A stretch of DNA of 64,000 nt, from NCBI GenBank assembly GCA_965183885.1, contig OZ238992.1, positions 434,001 to 498,000 on the forward strand, in the 5' to 3' direction. The notes under the pieces were generated by a model that searched no databases, was not told the origin of the DNA, and saw nothing but the letters and a program-made list of their open reading frames with translations. The position numbers and the translations under genes were made by a program. Source of the DNA: UWMA-0277 sp965183885. GTDB lineage: Bacteria > Bacteroidota > Bacteroidia > Flavobacteriales > BACL11. Positions 53,452-60,380 of this stretch are shown here, piece after piece (positions within the stretch are counted from its first letter, which is position 1; every line of letters begins with the position of its first letter).

Positions 53452-53683
53452 TTTTATTAATTTAAAAGGTTAAAATTAACAAAAACCATATACTAGACTT
53501 TTACACTAAACAGTCCACTTTGGTTTGACGGATTACATATCTATTTTTTATACAATAAATTCTCGAAAAAAACGAAATGATAGAAATTTGCACCGCTTTT
53601 GAGCCATTATCAGGTTAAAAAACTGCACCACTTTTTGCACCGTTTGCTTTTATTTTTTCTGCTTTTACCCTATAAACGCAAAA

Positions 53684-53709
53684 AAACCATATTTTTAAAA
53701 ATATGGTTT
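53684..53709. terminator. Perfect palindromic terminator
   Basis: AAACCATATTTTT/AAAAATATGGTTT, 13-base arms with no loop bases, A run before and T-rich after. It can end transcription from either side. Confidence 0.6.
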
Positions 53710-53778
53710 AAATTACAGAATCAATACTTGATAATCAATGGGTTACTCCTAAAATAGTAGGTTTTAGGAGGGAAATTG

Positions 53779-53803
53779 GTCGGGGGTAGCAGGATTCGAA
53801 CCT
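53779..53803 (-). repeat. tRNA 3'-end-like fragment (possible old att site)
   Basis: On the minus strand the T-loop GGTTCGAATCC is followed by TGCTACCCCCGAC, resembling a tRNA-Pro 3' end. GTCGGGGTAGCAGG at 26517 matches its outer half. No full tRNA can be folded here. The two sites could have bounded a former element of about 27 kb. Confidence 0.4.
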
Positions 53804-54028
53804 TAGATTCAATAATTTTCTAAAAAAGTTCGAACTTAGGACCGTAAGGCCCACCAAAAAGAAACCCGCTCAATTGAGTGGGTTTTTATTTATTAAACAG
53901 TGTATCAGGATTACAACCAACACTTATTTCACTAGATTACAGTAAGCTTTTAAACTAAAATTTGCACCGCCTTCTATTGAATAATTAATAACATAATCAT
54001 CTAATAGTAGTTTATTTTAACTCTTAAA

Positions 54029-54370
54029 TCATACATCCTTATCAACAACCTTTCCCTGCTTAAATTCAGTAGAATCTACATTTTCAGATATTCTTTTTTT
54101 TGCATCATCAATTGATTTAATAACTTCCTCATTAACCACTTTACGCATAGTCTCTATATCTACTAATCCTACATCACCTTTAGCTTTAGCTTTAGCTTTT
54201 TCTACTTCTAACAATTGTTTATTCCTATAAGAATTAGAGTTATTTGCTGGATTCATAAGAATCCTACAAACAAAATAGCCTGCACTAAAGATCAATAAAC
54301 TATTCACTACAACCATAAAACTTCCATTTCTTTGTGGATTCCCAAAAATTTGATCAAAATTATTTTTCAT
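54029..54370 (-). CDS. Small membrane protein of unknown function
   Basis: A 113-residue protein with one N-terminal transmembrane helix (FMVVVNSLLIFSAGYFVCRIL) and a charged soluble part (VEKAKAKAKGDVGLVDIE, IKSIDDAKKRISENV) likely to be helical. No family recognised. Its start overlaps the end of the upstream gene by 11 bases, so the two are coupled. Confidence 0.55.
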   Translation of the reverse strand: MKNNFDQIFGNPQRNGSFMVVVNSLLIFSAGYFVCRILMNPANNSNSYRNKQLLEVEKAKAKAKGDVGLVDIETMRKVVNEEVIKSIDDAKKRISENVDSTEFKQGKVVDKDV

Positions 54371-54788
54371 TTTTATATATTTTAGTTCTTATTACTATTT
54401 CATTTCTTTCACGCATTGTAATATTAAAATTGCCAATCCAAATGCCATATCCTCCATTTTGCTTATCATCTAAATATCTATGGTCATATTTTGACAAATC
54501 TATCCCAACATCATCAATTTCTTTTCGGGTGAAATTTACTAAATCCTTATCCTGCATCAATACTCGAAACTTATCAATATTTGAAGTTCTTGGAATAGAA
54601 TTTCCTTCTTTAAATAATTTTTTTTCATGATTTGAGAATTTGTTATTACAGTCATCTGTACAAAATTTAGCAGAACCATGCCTTGCCATAAATTCTGCTT
54701 TATGGCAATCATTCCCTTTATTTTTGCAAACCTTATATCGTTTACTGTTTCTGTCAATTTCTTCATCTGTATAATATACTTTTTTCAT
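54360..54788 (-). CDS. Hypothetical protein with a Cys-based zinc-finger-like segment
   Basis: A 142-residue protein. Residues 20-55 contain VCKNKGNDCHKAEF and SAKFCTDDCNNKFSNHEK, a Cys4-type finger (treble-clef-like) of a sort common in small element-borne proteins. The C-terminal half has FTRKEIDDVGIDLSKYD and an alternating basic tail (ITMRERNEIVIRTKIYK). No known function. It is followed by an overlapping membrane protein gene and preceded by the excisionase-like gene. Confidence 0.6.
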   Translation of the reverse strand: MKKVYYTDEEIDRNSKRYKVCKNKGNDCHKAEFMARHGSAKFCTDDCNNKFSNHEKKLFKEGNSIPRTSNIDKFRVLMQDKDLVNFTRKEIDDVGIDLSKYDHRYLDDKQNGGYGIWIGNFNITMRERNEIVIRTKIYKNEK

Positions 54789-54800
54789 TTTATTATTTTT

Positions 54801-55073
54801 TTAAAATCGTTTATAATAACAACTATCCAGGTACGCCAGCACATCAGATAAGCGAAACCAAATTTTTCCTGTGCGTGAATCTTTGGAAAATGCCAACTTC
54901 CCTTCATTTCTTAATTTTTGTGCTTTAGTTGATGAAATTTTCAAATACTCCATCAACCCTTTGTTGTCTAATATCTGCTGCTCGGCAGGCCTATTGTTCT
55001 CCAGAAACATTTTTTTTAATTCTGAAAGAGAATCTCTAATCTCTTTTATTCCTTCTATATCTATTTTAATCAT
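54801..55073 (-). CDS. Excisionase-like helix-turn-helix protein
   Basis: A 90-residue protein whose C-terminal part, LMEYLKISSTKAQKLRNEGKL followed by GKIWFRLSDVLAYLD, is a MerR-like/HTH_17 domain found in Bacteroidota mobile elements, where it acts as excisionase or regulator. Wing residues FRLSDV are typical. It lies about 2.4 kb from the tyrosine integrase, within reach of a shared role in excision; that role is inferred. Confidence 0.75.
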   Translation of the reverse strand: MIKIDIEGIKEIRDSLSELKKMFLENNRPAEQQILDNKGLMEYLKISSTKAQKLRNEGKLAFSKDSRTGKIWFRLSDVLAYLDSCYYKRF

Positions 55074-55230
55074 ACCAATTAATTTGAGTTAATACTGATA
55101 GCAAAAATAAATATAAAAGGAGGTCGTAATTAGACGAATTGGAAAACTAAGACTTGATTACAAAACTCATAACAAGAATTATAATACTAAATCAGAGTTT
55201 TGATACAGAAATAAGAATGTAAATAATTAC

Positions 55231-56856
55231 TTATTTTTCTTTGGTAATATTAAGTTTTTGAATCGCATCATCTACTTGTTTTAATTTATGACTATCTGAT
55301 GGATTACCTTGATTATGAAGCTCTTTATGTGTCAATTCTTTACCATCTAATAAAAAACAATTAGCAGTGGTAATCCATTTTTTAGAAAAAGTAATATCTG
55401 GAGATTTAACTAGTTCTTTGATGAAATAAGTAAGCTGGTTTTTATCAGCCTTCCAATTTACTTTCTGATTTTCAATGTTATTATCGAAAATTGTAAAAAA
55501 AGATTTCTTTTCAGTGTCTGACGCTATCAAATTCTTTTTTAATTCAACAAACATATCAGTAAAAGCAACAATATTTTTACCCGAATAAGACATATGAAAA
55601 CAAGCGCATGAAGGTGGTAGTTCTTCTGCAATTCCTTTGTAATTCTCTAAAAGAGCTTCAAGTTCATTTTTCTCTATTTTTAATTTTTCTATTTCATCAA
55701 AACTATCCAAATTATGCAAGTGTCGGATGTCAATGTTCTTTTTTGCAATTTTTCTTATTAAATACTCTTCCCTTTCTTTTATAGGGATTTGAATTAACTC
55801 ATTTTCTTTTGCTGAATAATATTTTTCTGCACTCACCCATAACTTATTTTTCTGTTCTTGAAGGTGAAGTTTATATAAATCTTTAATTTCATTATAACCT
55901 TTACTATTTAATTCTGAAGTTGAACCTTCATTTAAAATATTATATCTTTCATCCAACAAAACAAGGTAATTCTTCTTCAGATTTTTGGTTAAAAAAGATT
56001 TCTTAACTAACTCTATTCCTTTGTCTTTTCTTTTTTTAAATGAATTAAAAACACCCTTAATTTGCCTCTCATTTAACCCTAAATTCTCTCCAAATGAGAT
56101 GAAATTACCCTTTGTTAGTTTTCTTTTTCGTCCATCAATACTTAATGCTGATTCCTCTTTATCTTCTTTTAATACAATATTCACATTTAATAAATCATAA
56201 AATGGAGCAATAATCCATCCATCAATTGTATCTATCATTGAGAAATTCTTAAGATGCATGTCATTATTCCCTACTAAAAAACAAAATAGAGTTAACTCAA
56301 ATAGAGATACTTTATCTAACAAGGGATTAGAAGAATACTTGCCTAACGCTTTTCCGACTTTCTCCATTGAACTCTTGTATTTATCATATGCTTCCAAAAT
56401 CTGAAACATATCAATCATATGAATTTTCTCACCCTTATCGGTCCTGTCAATTCGTTTTGTTATGTAAGAGAGTTCTCCTGATTTTAATTTAATCAGACTT
56501 GAAGAAACTGTTTTAATACCAAATAACTCAGCCAATCGCATAGTTAAATGTTCATTTTCTGGCATAGAATCAAACTCATCAGATGGTGGCTTGAAAATGT
56601 AATTTCCACCAAGCGCACCAACAACTGTTAATCTGCTTATTGTTTTTTCCTTAATTACTGATATTGATAACTTGGACTGAACACCAGGAACAGAAACGCT
56701 TCTTTCTACTACTTTTTTTGCTAATTCTGACATTTGACTATAAGTATAATCAATTTTAGGAGGGGAGATTGTTCCAAAAAATTGTTTGCTACATTTTTTA
56801 TGAAAATCTTTATCTCCATCTACCTCTTTATAACAATATAAACATTTATTCTTCAT
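55231..56856 (-). CDS. HipT-like kinase toxin with long C-terminal extension
   Basis: A 541-residue protein. Residues 5-22 form a CxxC...HxxC finger. The HipA kinase core follows: SVPGVQSKLS (55-63, P-loop-like), FELTLFCFLVGNNDMHLKNFS with the catalytic Asp (about 199), and IAPFYDLLN (216-224, activating acidic residue). The first subdomain of classical HipA is absent and encoded by the next upstream gene. The C-terminal ~230 residues are extra. There a predicted helical stretch (KNELEALLENYKG) leads to KVNWKADKNQLTYFIKELV and SKKWITTANCFLL, which resemble the C-terminal RteC-type domain of Bacteroidota elements. Confidence 0.85.
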   Translation of the reverse strand: MKNKCLYCYKEVDGDKDFHKKCSKQFFGTISPPKIDYTYSQMSELAKKVVERSVSVPGVQSKLSISVIKEKTISRLTVVGALGGNYIFKPPSDEFDSMPENEHLTMRLAELFGIKTVSSSLIKLKSGELSYITKRIDRTDKGEKIHMIDMFQILEAYDKYKSSMEKVGKALGKYSSNPLLDKVSLFELTLFCFLVGNNDMHLKNFSMIDTIDGWIIAPFYDLLNVNIVLKEDKEESALSIDGRKRKLTKGNFISFGENLGLNERQIKGVFNSFKKRKDKGIELVKKSFLTKNLKKNYLVLLDERYNILNEGSTSELNSKGYNEIKDLYKLHLQEQKNKLWVSAEKYYSAKENELIQIPIKEREEYLIRKIAKKNIDIRHLHNLDSFDEIEKLKIEKNELEALLENYKGIAEELPPSCACFHMSYSGKNIVAFTDMFVELKKNLIASDTEKKSFFTIFDNNIENQKVNWKADKNQLTYFIKELVKSPDITFSKKWITTANCFLLDGKELTHKELHNQGNPSDSHKLKQVDDAIQKLNITKEK

Positions 56857-57181
56857 CTACTTTTGATATTGATTTTACACTAACTGCTCCAATACAATTC
56901 TGACAACAGGCAAGTAAAATCCCCATTCTATCATTTTGATTAATTTTCCAATTTTTAGATGCAATTTCCAATAACCATCCTTCAGGAATCAACCCTTCAA
57001 AAAAAGGAAATAATCTATCTGACTTATATTCCTCAATCTTAACAGGCATTGTAAAAGTTATAAATTGCTCTGGATATTTTTTACAATATTCATTATCATA
57101 CTTAAAATGATATTCACCTTCTGCTGTTTCGGTAAGTATTCCCGAAAGGATTTTATTGTAGTATATTTCTGCTACTCTCAT
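56846..57181 (-). CDS. HipS-like protein (HipA N-terminal subdomain)
   Basis: A 111-residue protein matching HipA subdomain 1, with AEIYYNKILSGILTETAEG, FTMPVKIEEY and DRLFPFFEGLIPEGWLLEIA. In HipBST of enteropathogenic E. coli the HipS protein is the antitoxin that inhibits HipT. The gene overlaps the kinase start by 11 bases and the hipB stop by 4 bases (ATGA), a tight translational chain. Residues ACCQNC near 90 are a local departure with unknown meaning. Confidence 0.85.
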   Translation of the reverse strand: MRVAEIYYNKILSGILTETAEGEYHFKYDNEYCKKYPEQFITFTMPVKIEEYKSDRLFPFFEGLIPEGWLLEIASKNWKINQNDRMGILLACCQNCIGAVSVKSISKVDEE

Positions 57182-57387
57182 GCGTCATCTTCTTTTATCT
57201 CTAGAGGCCCTAAAACATGTCCAAACATTGCCAATACTTGGTTAACTTTATCTAAATTCAGATTAGTTTTTCCTTGTTCAATTTTGCGTATTACTGTCAG
57301 TGCAACACCAGATTTTTGAGCAAATTCTTCTTGCTTTAATCCTGCCCTAATTCGCCTTTCTTTTATAAATTTCGCTAAATTCTTCAT
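57178..57387 (-). CDS. HipB-like XRE regulator
   Basis: A 69-residue HTH protein: FIKERRIRAGLKQEEFAQKSG followed by VALTVIRKIEQGKTNLNLDKV is a complete XRE domain (quoted in part: AGLKQEEFAQKSGV). It would autoregulate the operon with operators in the 100-base upstream region. It is the first of three overlapping genes, consistent with the hipB-hipS-hipT order. Confidence 0.88.
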   Translation of the reverse strand: MKNLAKFIKERRIRAGLKQEEFAQKSGVALTVIRKIEQGKTNLNLDKVNQVLAMFGHVLGPLEIKEDDA

Positions 57388-57488
57388 TATATGTATTTAG
57401 ATATATTTTATGCAAATATAGTTTATTTATATGTTTTTGCATATATTTTAATGACTTAGTACAATATTATATGTTAAAACATATAACA
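57388..57488 (-). promoter_or_regulatory. hipBST promoter region with three inverted repeats
   Basis: Three inverted repeats are visible: ATATTT-TATGC-AAATAT (57403-57419), TATATG-6-CATATA (57428-57445), and TTATATGT-TAAA-ACATATAA (57467-57486). The regular spacing of about 20-40 bases suggests cooperative HipB binding. The region is almost pure AT. Confidence 0.6.
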
Positions 57489-58745
57489 CTACCCATTTAA
57501 AACTTTTTCAAGAGCATCATCCGTGTCGTTATTTATAAAACTCTGTTGATAGTTGATTGTAGTGGCTATACTACTATGTCGATACAATTTCTGCAACATC
57601 TGAACCGGAATCTTGTCTCCAGAAATATTTCCAAAAGAATGACGAGCAATATGGCAAGTTACTTTTTTTTTAATACCAACACCTTTAGCCAACCTGCCAA
57701 GCCATTTGTTATAGTTCTTAGTTGCTGTAATGATTTTACGATATACATCTACCTCATCATCAATGTTAGCTTTATTTAAATCGGGTAAAATAAAATTCTC
57801 ATCACTCTTTCTTTTATCTTCATAAGCATCAAGAATAAGTTGCGCTTGTTCAGTTACCTTAACAGAACCAACCTTTTTATTTTTACCCATCACATAATAC
57901 AATCTTCCATCCACAATATCTGTCCATTTTATTCTCAGAACATCTGAAATTCTTGCTCCTGCAAAATAAAAAGACAACAAAAACGCATTACGAGCATGCC
58001 ACTGTGTTGTGAATGCTTTTATTTTTGAATCCTCAATCAATTTAATCTCCTCAGAATTCAAACCAATCTTTTGGGAGGGAGGTATTTTTACCTTTACCCC
58101 ATCCACCCCAAAAGGATAATCATTTTTTAACATTAATCCTTCCCGAATTGCCCTATTACAAAGCGCTCTAAGCACTATTAGATGATTTACAACACTTCTT
58201 TCCTTCTGATTGTAGGACACACTTAAATGACTCTTAAATTTTAGAACAGATACTACCGACACAGAAGAAAATGTAGCGTTTTCTCCAAAAAACTCAATCA
58301 TTTTATTTATCTGTGATCTTGACGATCCAAATTGTGAATACTTCTTCTCCTTATTTAGTTCTTCTAAATATCGCAATGAAAAAGATTTAAAAGTATTAGA
58401 TGTGTTATTTTTCATAAACACCCTTTCTTTAATTTCATCAAAACTGACTGTTTCATTTTCGACTTCCTTTTTAATTATATAGTTATCAATCTTGCTAATA
58501 TAATTTTTAATTAAGTTGTTCAATCGAACAGAGTTATCAAATGATTTTTTAACCCTACTATTTTCTTCATCCCAATACTTTGGGTCAATCCTATGTCCGA
58601 TAGACAATAAACTTTTCTTACGCTTTACTGTTACCCTAATAACAATAGGAGCAAGACCCTTTTTAATTTTATCTAACCTAATAATAGGTGTAATTGTAGC
58701 CAATTTTTCTGTTTTATTTGTATTGTAAAAGTATAAAAAAAACAT
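57489..58745 (-). CDS. Tyrosine recombinase (element B integrase)
   Basis: A 418-residue integrase with an arm-binding N-terminal domain (VIRVTVKRKKSLLSIGHRIDP), a SAM-like core-binding domain (FKSFSLRYLEELNKEKKY) and a catalytic domain: Arg I in FLLSFYFAGARISDVLRIKW, Lys in MGKNKKVGSVKV, H-x-x-R in TCHIARHSFGNI, and HSSIATTINYQQSF with the nucleophilic Tyr. It is the right-end gene of the island, 228 bases from attR, with direct repeats directly upstream of its start. Integration at tRNA-fMet is inferred from position. Confidence 0.93.
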   Translation of the reverse strand: MFFLYFYNTNKTEKLATITPIIRLDKIKKGLAPIVIRVTVKRKKSLLSIGHRIDPKYWDEENSRVKKSFDNSVRLNNLIKNYISKIDNYIIKKEVENETVSFDEIKERVFMKNNTSNTFKSFSLRYLEELNKEKKYSQFGSSRSQINKMIEFFGENATFSSVSVVSVLKFKSHLSVSYNQKERSVVNHLIVLRALCNRAIREGLMLKNDYPFGVDGVKVKIPPSQKIGLNSEEIKLIEDSKIKAFTTQWHARNAFLLSFYFAGARISDVLRIKWTDIVDGRLYYVMGKNKKVGSVKVTEQAQLILDAYEDKRKSDENFILPDLNKANIDDEVDVYRKIITATKNYNKWLGRLAKGVGIKKKVTCHIARHSFGNISGDKIPVQMLQKLYRHSSIATTINYQQSFINNDTDDALEKVLNG

Positions 58746-58973
58746 ACAGGTAGAACATTTTACATATTATTGCAAATACAACTTATTAACATACACTACA
58801 AATAATTGAATACCAATATTTTAACAAATTTAAGTTCTGAAGTTTTAGGTAGAACATAGGTAGAACAAATGGCGTTTTTACTGCCTAAAATGGGGTTAAA
58901 TAGGGTGGACATAAAAAGTTAACTTTTAATTTTACTAGGTTAATTTAAGTTTTTTACCTTTTTAGTAACAAGA
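58746..58973. other. Right-end region: arm-type repeats and palindrome
   Basis: Contains AGGTAGAACA at 58748-58757 (11-12 bases upstream of the integrase start), again at 58847-58856 and 58858-58867, and a 14-bp palindrome AAAAGTTAACTTTT at 58914-58927. No gene. These are typical features between an integrase and its attachment site. Confidence 0.65.
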
Positions 58974-59020
58974 CTCATAACCCAAAGGTCGTCAGTTCGA
59001 GTCTGGCCCCCGCTACTACA
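58974..59020 (+). repeat. attR: 3' half of tRNA-fMet, right end of the island
   Basis: CTCATAACCCAAAGGTCG, then a T-arm with stem GTCAG/CTGGC around TTCGAGT, then CCCCGCTA, which would complete a good tRNA-fMet if joined to the 5' half at 8638. The 5' half is missing here. It is followed by a strong terminator at 59021-59050, presumably that of the original tRNA gene. Confidence 0.85.
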
Positions 59021-59050
59021 AAAAAGAGAGCTAATTAGCTCTCTTTTTTA
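59021..59050 (+). terminator. Original terminator of the tRNA-fMet locus
   Basis: Stem AGAGAGCTAA/TTAGCTCTCT followed by a T run, immediately after the tRNA acceptor end. Confidence 0.85.
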
Positions 59051-59061
59051 TTTTCTATATA

Positions 59062-59096
59062 AATAAAAGCCTTCTGAAAATCAGAAGGCTTTTATT
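59062..59096. terminator. Bidirectional terminator
   Basis: AAAAGCCTTCTGA/TCAGAAGGCTTTT with A and T tracts on each side; it can end the leftward gene at 59120. Confidence 0.85.
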
Positions 59097-59119
59097 ATTA
59101 AGCTATCCTATAATAAATA

Positions 59120-60235
59120 CTATTCAACTATTACTTTCTTAGTTAGCATCCCTTCCTCATTCAACAAACTCAAATAATAAATTCCTTTTGCGATTTCTGA
59201 AAGATTAATACTAGTAGTGTTTGCAAAGTTTTTATCCATTACTAATTTTCCATTAATATCAATTAACCTAAGTTCAGTACTTAAGTTATTTTCAGCTACA
59301 ACTGTTAAGCTATAAGCAGCTGGAATAGGGTATACATTAAACGAATTTAAAGAAAGCTGAGCAATACCACTTACAGTAGGCGCTGTTTGAAATGAAGCTC
59401 CTTCAACAACATCTGAAGAATCTACTACTAGTGCTGCTACCAAATAAGACACAGCAGTATCATTAGTAATCCATCTATAAGTAATTTCTTGTTCATCATT
59501 TGCTGAACCAGCTAACATTGGAATAGATGAAAAAGGAACATTATTAATCCACATTCCTAATTGTGTTACTGTATCAACACAATAAACATTTAATACTGAA
59601 GAAATTTCTTTTACTTCCTTTAACCTTAAAACATCGTATGAACCTAAAGGAGTAGTAATAGTACCTGAAGCTGTAACAGAAAATTCAGATGCATTTGTAA
59701 TCTGAATTTGAGCTGTATCAGCTCTATTAGCCATATTATTTGTTAATCCTGCTACTGTTGCTGCTGGCAAAGCAGCTGCAAGTAAAGGACCTGTTATTTC
59801 TTCTTCAATAACAACAATAGGACCATCAGTAGTTGCAAGCCCATATGTTAATGGAAGTGGTAAGAATAAAGCTGGAGAATCAAATATTGTATCGCTCCAA
59901 CCATGCATATATACTCCAGAACTGCTTTTATCAAAGTAACTAACAGAACCTCCTACATCTATACATAAATTTGCATTAGGATATGAACTCTCATATAATG
60001 TTCCTAGTGGAGATACATATAGTTCAGTATCAACAGATGACACTTGCAAAGAAGAGAAATCCCAAGTTTGATTCATCCCTGAGCTTCCAACTGTTATTAT
60101 TGAAGAAGGATTATCATCATAAGCCATATAAACAACATCTCCAACCCCAACAATATCAGTATCAGTAACTGTAATTTGAGCTAAAGCTGACATTGAAACA
60201 AAAGCTAAAGCAAGTGTAAAAAATTTTATTTTCAT
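59120..60235 (-). CDS. T9SS-exported protein of unknown function
   Basis: A 371-residue protein with a signal peptide (FFTLALAFVSMSALAQ) and a beta-rich passenger (GMNQTWDFSSLQVSSVDTE, LGSYDVLRLKEVKEIS). It ends in a T9SS type A domain (NSFNVYPIPAAYSLTVVAEN to GIYYLSLLNEEGMLTKKV). NxTWDF followed by repeated beta segments is common in Bacteroidota secreted proteins without known function. Single gene between two terminators, outside the island. Confidence 0.8.
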   Translation of the reverse strand: MKIKFFTLALAFVSMSALAQITVTDTDIVGVGDVVYMAYDDNPSSIITVGSSGMNQTWDFSSLQVSSVDTELYVSPLGTLYESSYPNANLCIDVGGSVSYFDKSSSGVYMHGWSDTIFDSPALFLPLPLTYGLATTDGPIVVIEEEITGPLLAAALPAATVAGLTNNMANRADTAQIQITNASEFSVTASGTITTPLGSYDVLRLKEVKEISSVLNVYCVDTVTQLGMWINNVPFSSIPMLAGSANDEQEITYRWITNDTAVSYLVAALVVDSSDVVEGASFQTAPTVSGIAQLSLNSFNVYPIPAAYSLTVVAENNLSTELRLIDINGKLVMDKNFANTTSINLSEIAKGIYYLSLLNEEGMLTKKVIVE

Positions 60236-60325
60236 AATTTCTATTTTTAATTATGTCAAAATTACTATAAAATAAATAAAGTAGGCATTTAATAATTACT
60301 AATCTTATTTACCCACCCTAAAACA

Positions 60326-60357
60326 AAAAAAGCCCGAGCAAATGCTCGGGCTTTTTT
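60326..60357. terminator. Rho-independent terminator after the large repeat protein
   Basis: AAAAAAGCCCGAGCA/TGCTCGGGCTTTTTT with a short AA loop. It ends the long leftward gene. Confidence 0.9.
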
Positions 60358-60380
60358 AATATTAAGAATTAACTTAGTTC

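Larger units (their letters stand above)
52045..53537 (-). mobile_element. IS3-family insertion sequence, copy 2 (apparently intact)
   Basis: 1493 bp, same length and ends as copy 1 but inverted. The right end is at 52045 (TGTACGTCTTCATACC) and the left end at 53537 (reverse complement of TGTAATCCGTCAAACC). Both reading frames are open. With copy 1 it flanks 16.6 kb of copper/redox genes in composite-transposon fashion. No direct target repeats were found at the outer ends. Confidence 0.92.
53538..54028. other. Gene-free region with tRNA-3'-end-like sequence, TGCACC repeats and terminators
   Basis: No gene. It contains TTTGCACCG-type repeats at 53590, 53617 (TGCACCAC), 53632 and 53959; a perfect 26-bp palindrome terminator at 53684-53709; and a sequence at 53779-53803 which, reversed, reads AGGTTCGAATCCTG followed by CTACCCCCGAC. 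That is a T-arm and acceptor 3' end like tRNA-Pro. A second terminator is at 53861-53888. It looks like the end of an older integrated element. Confidence 0.55.

Noticed and set aside
33905..53537. Proof of a composite transposon by target-site duplication
   Set aside because: The bases flanking the two outer IS ends (GAT before 33905 and TAT after 53537) do not match, nor do those of each single copy.
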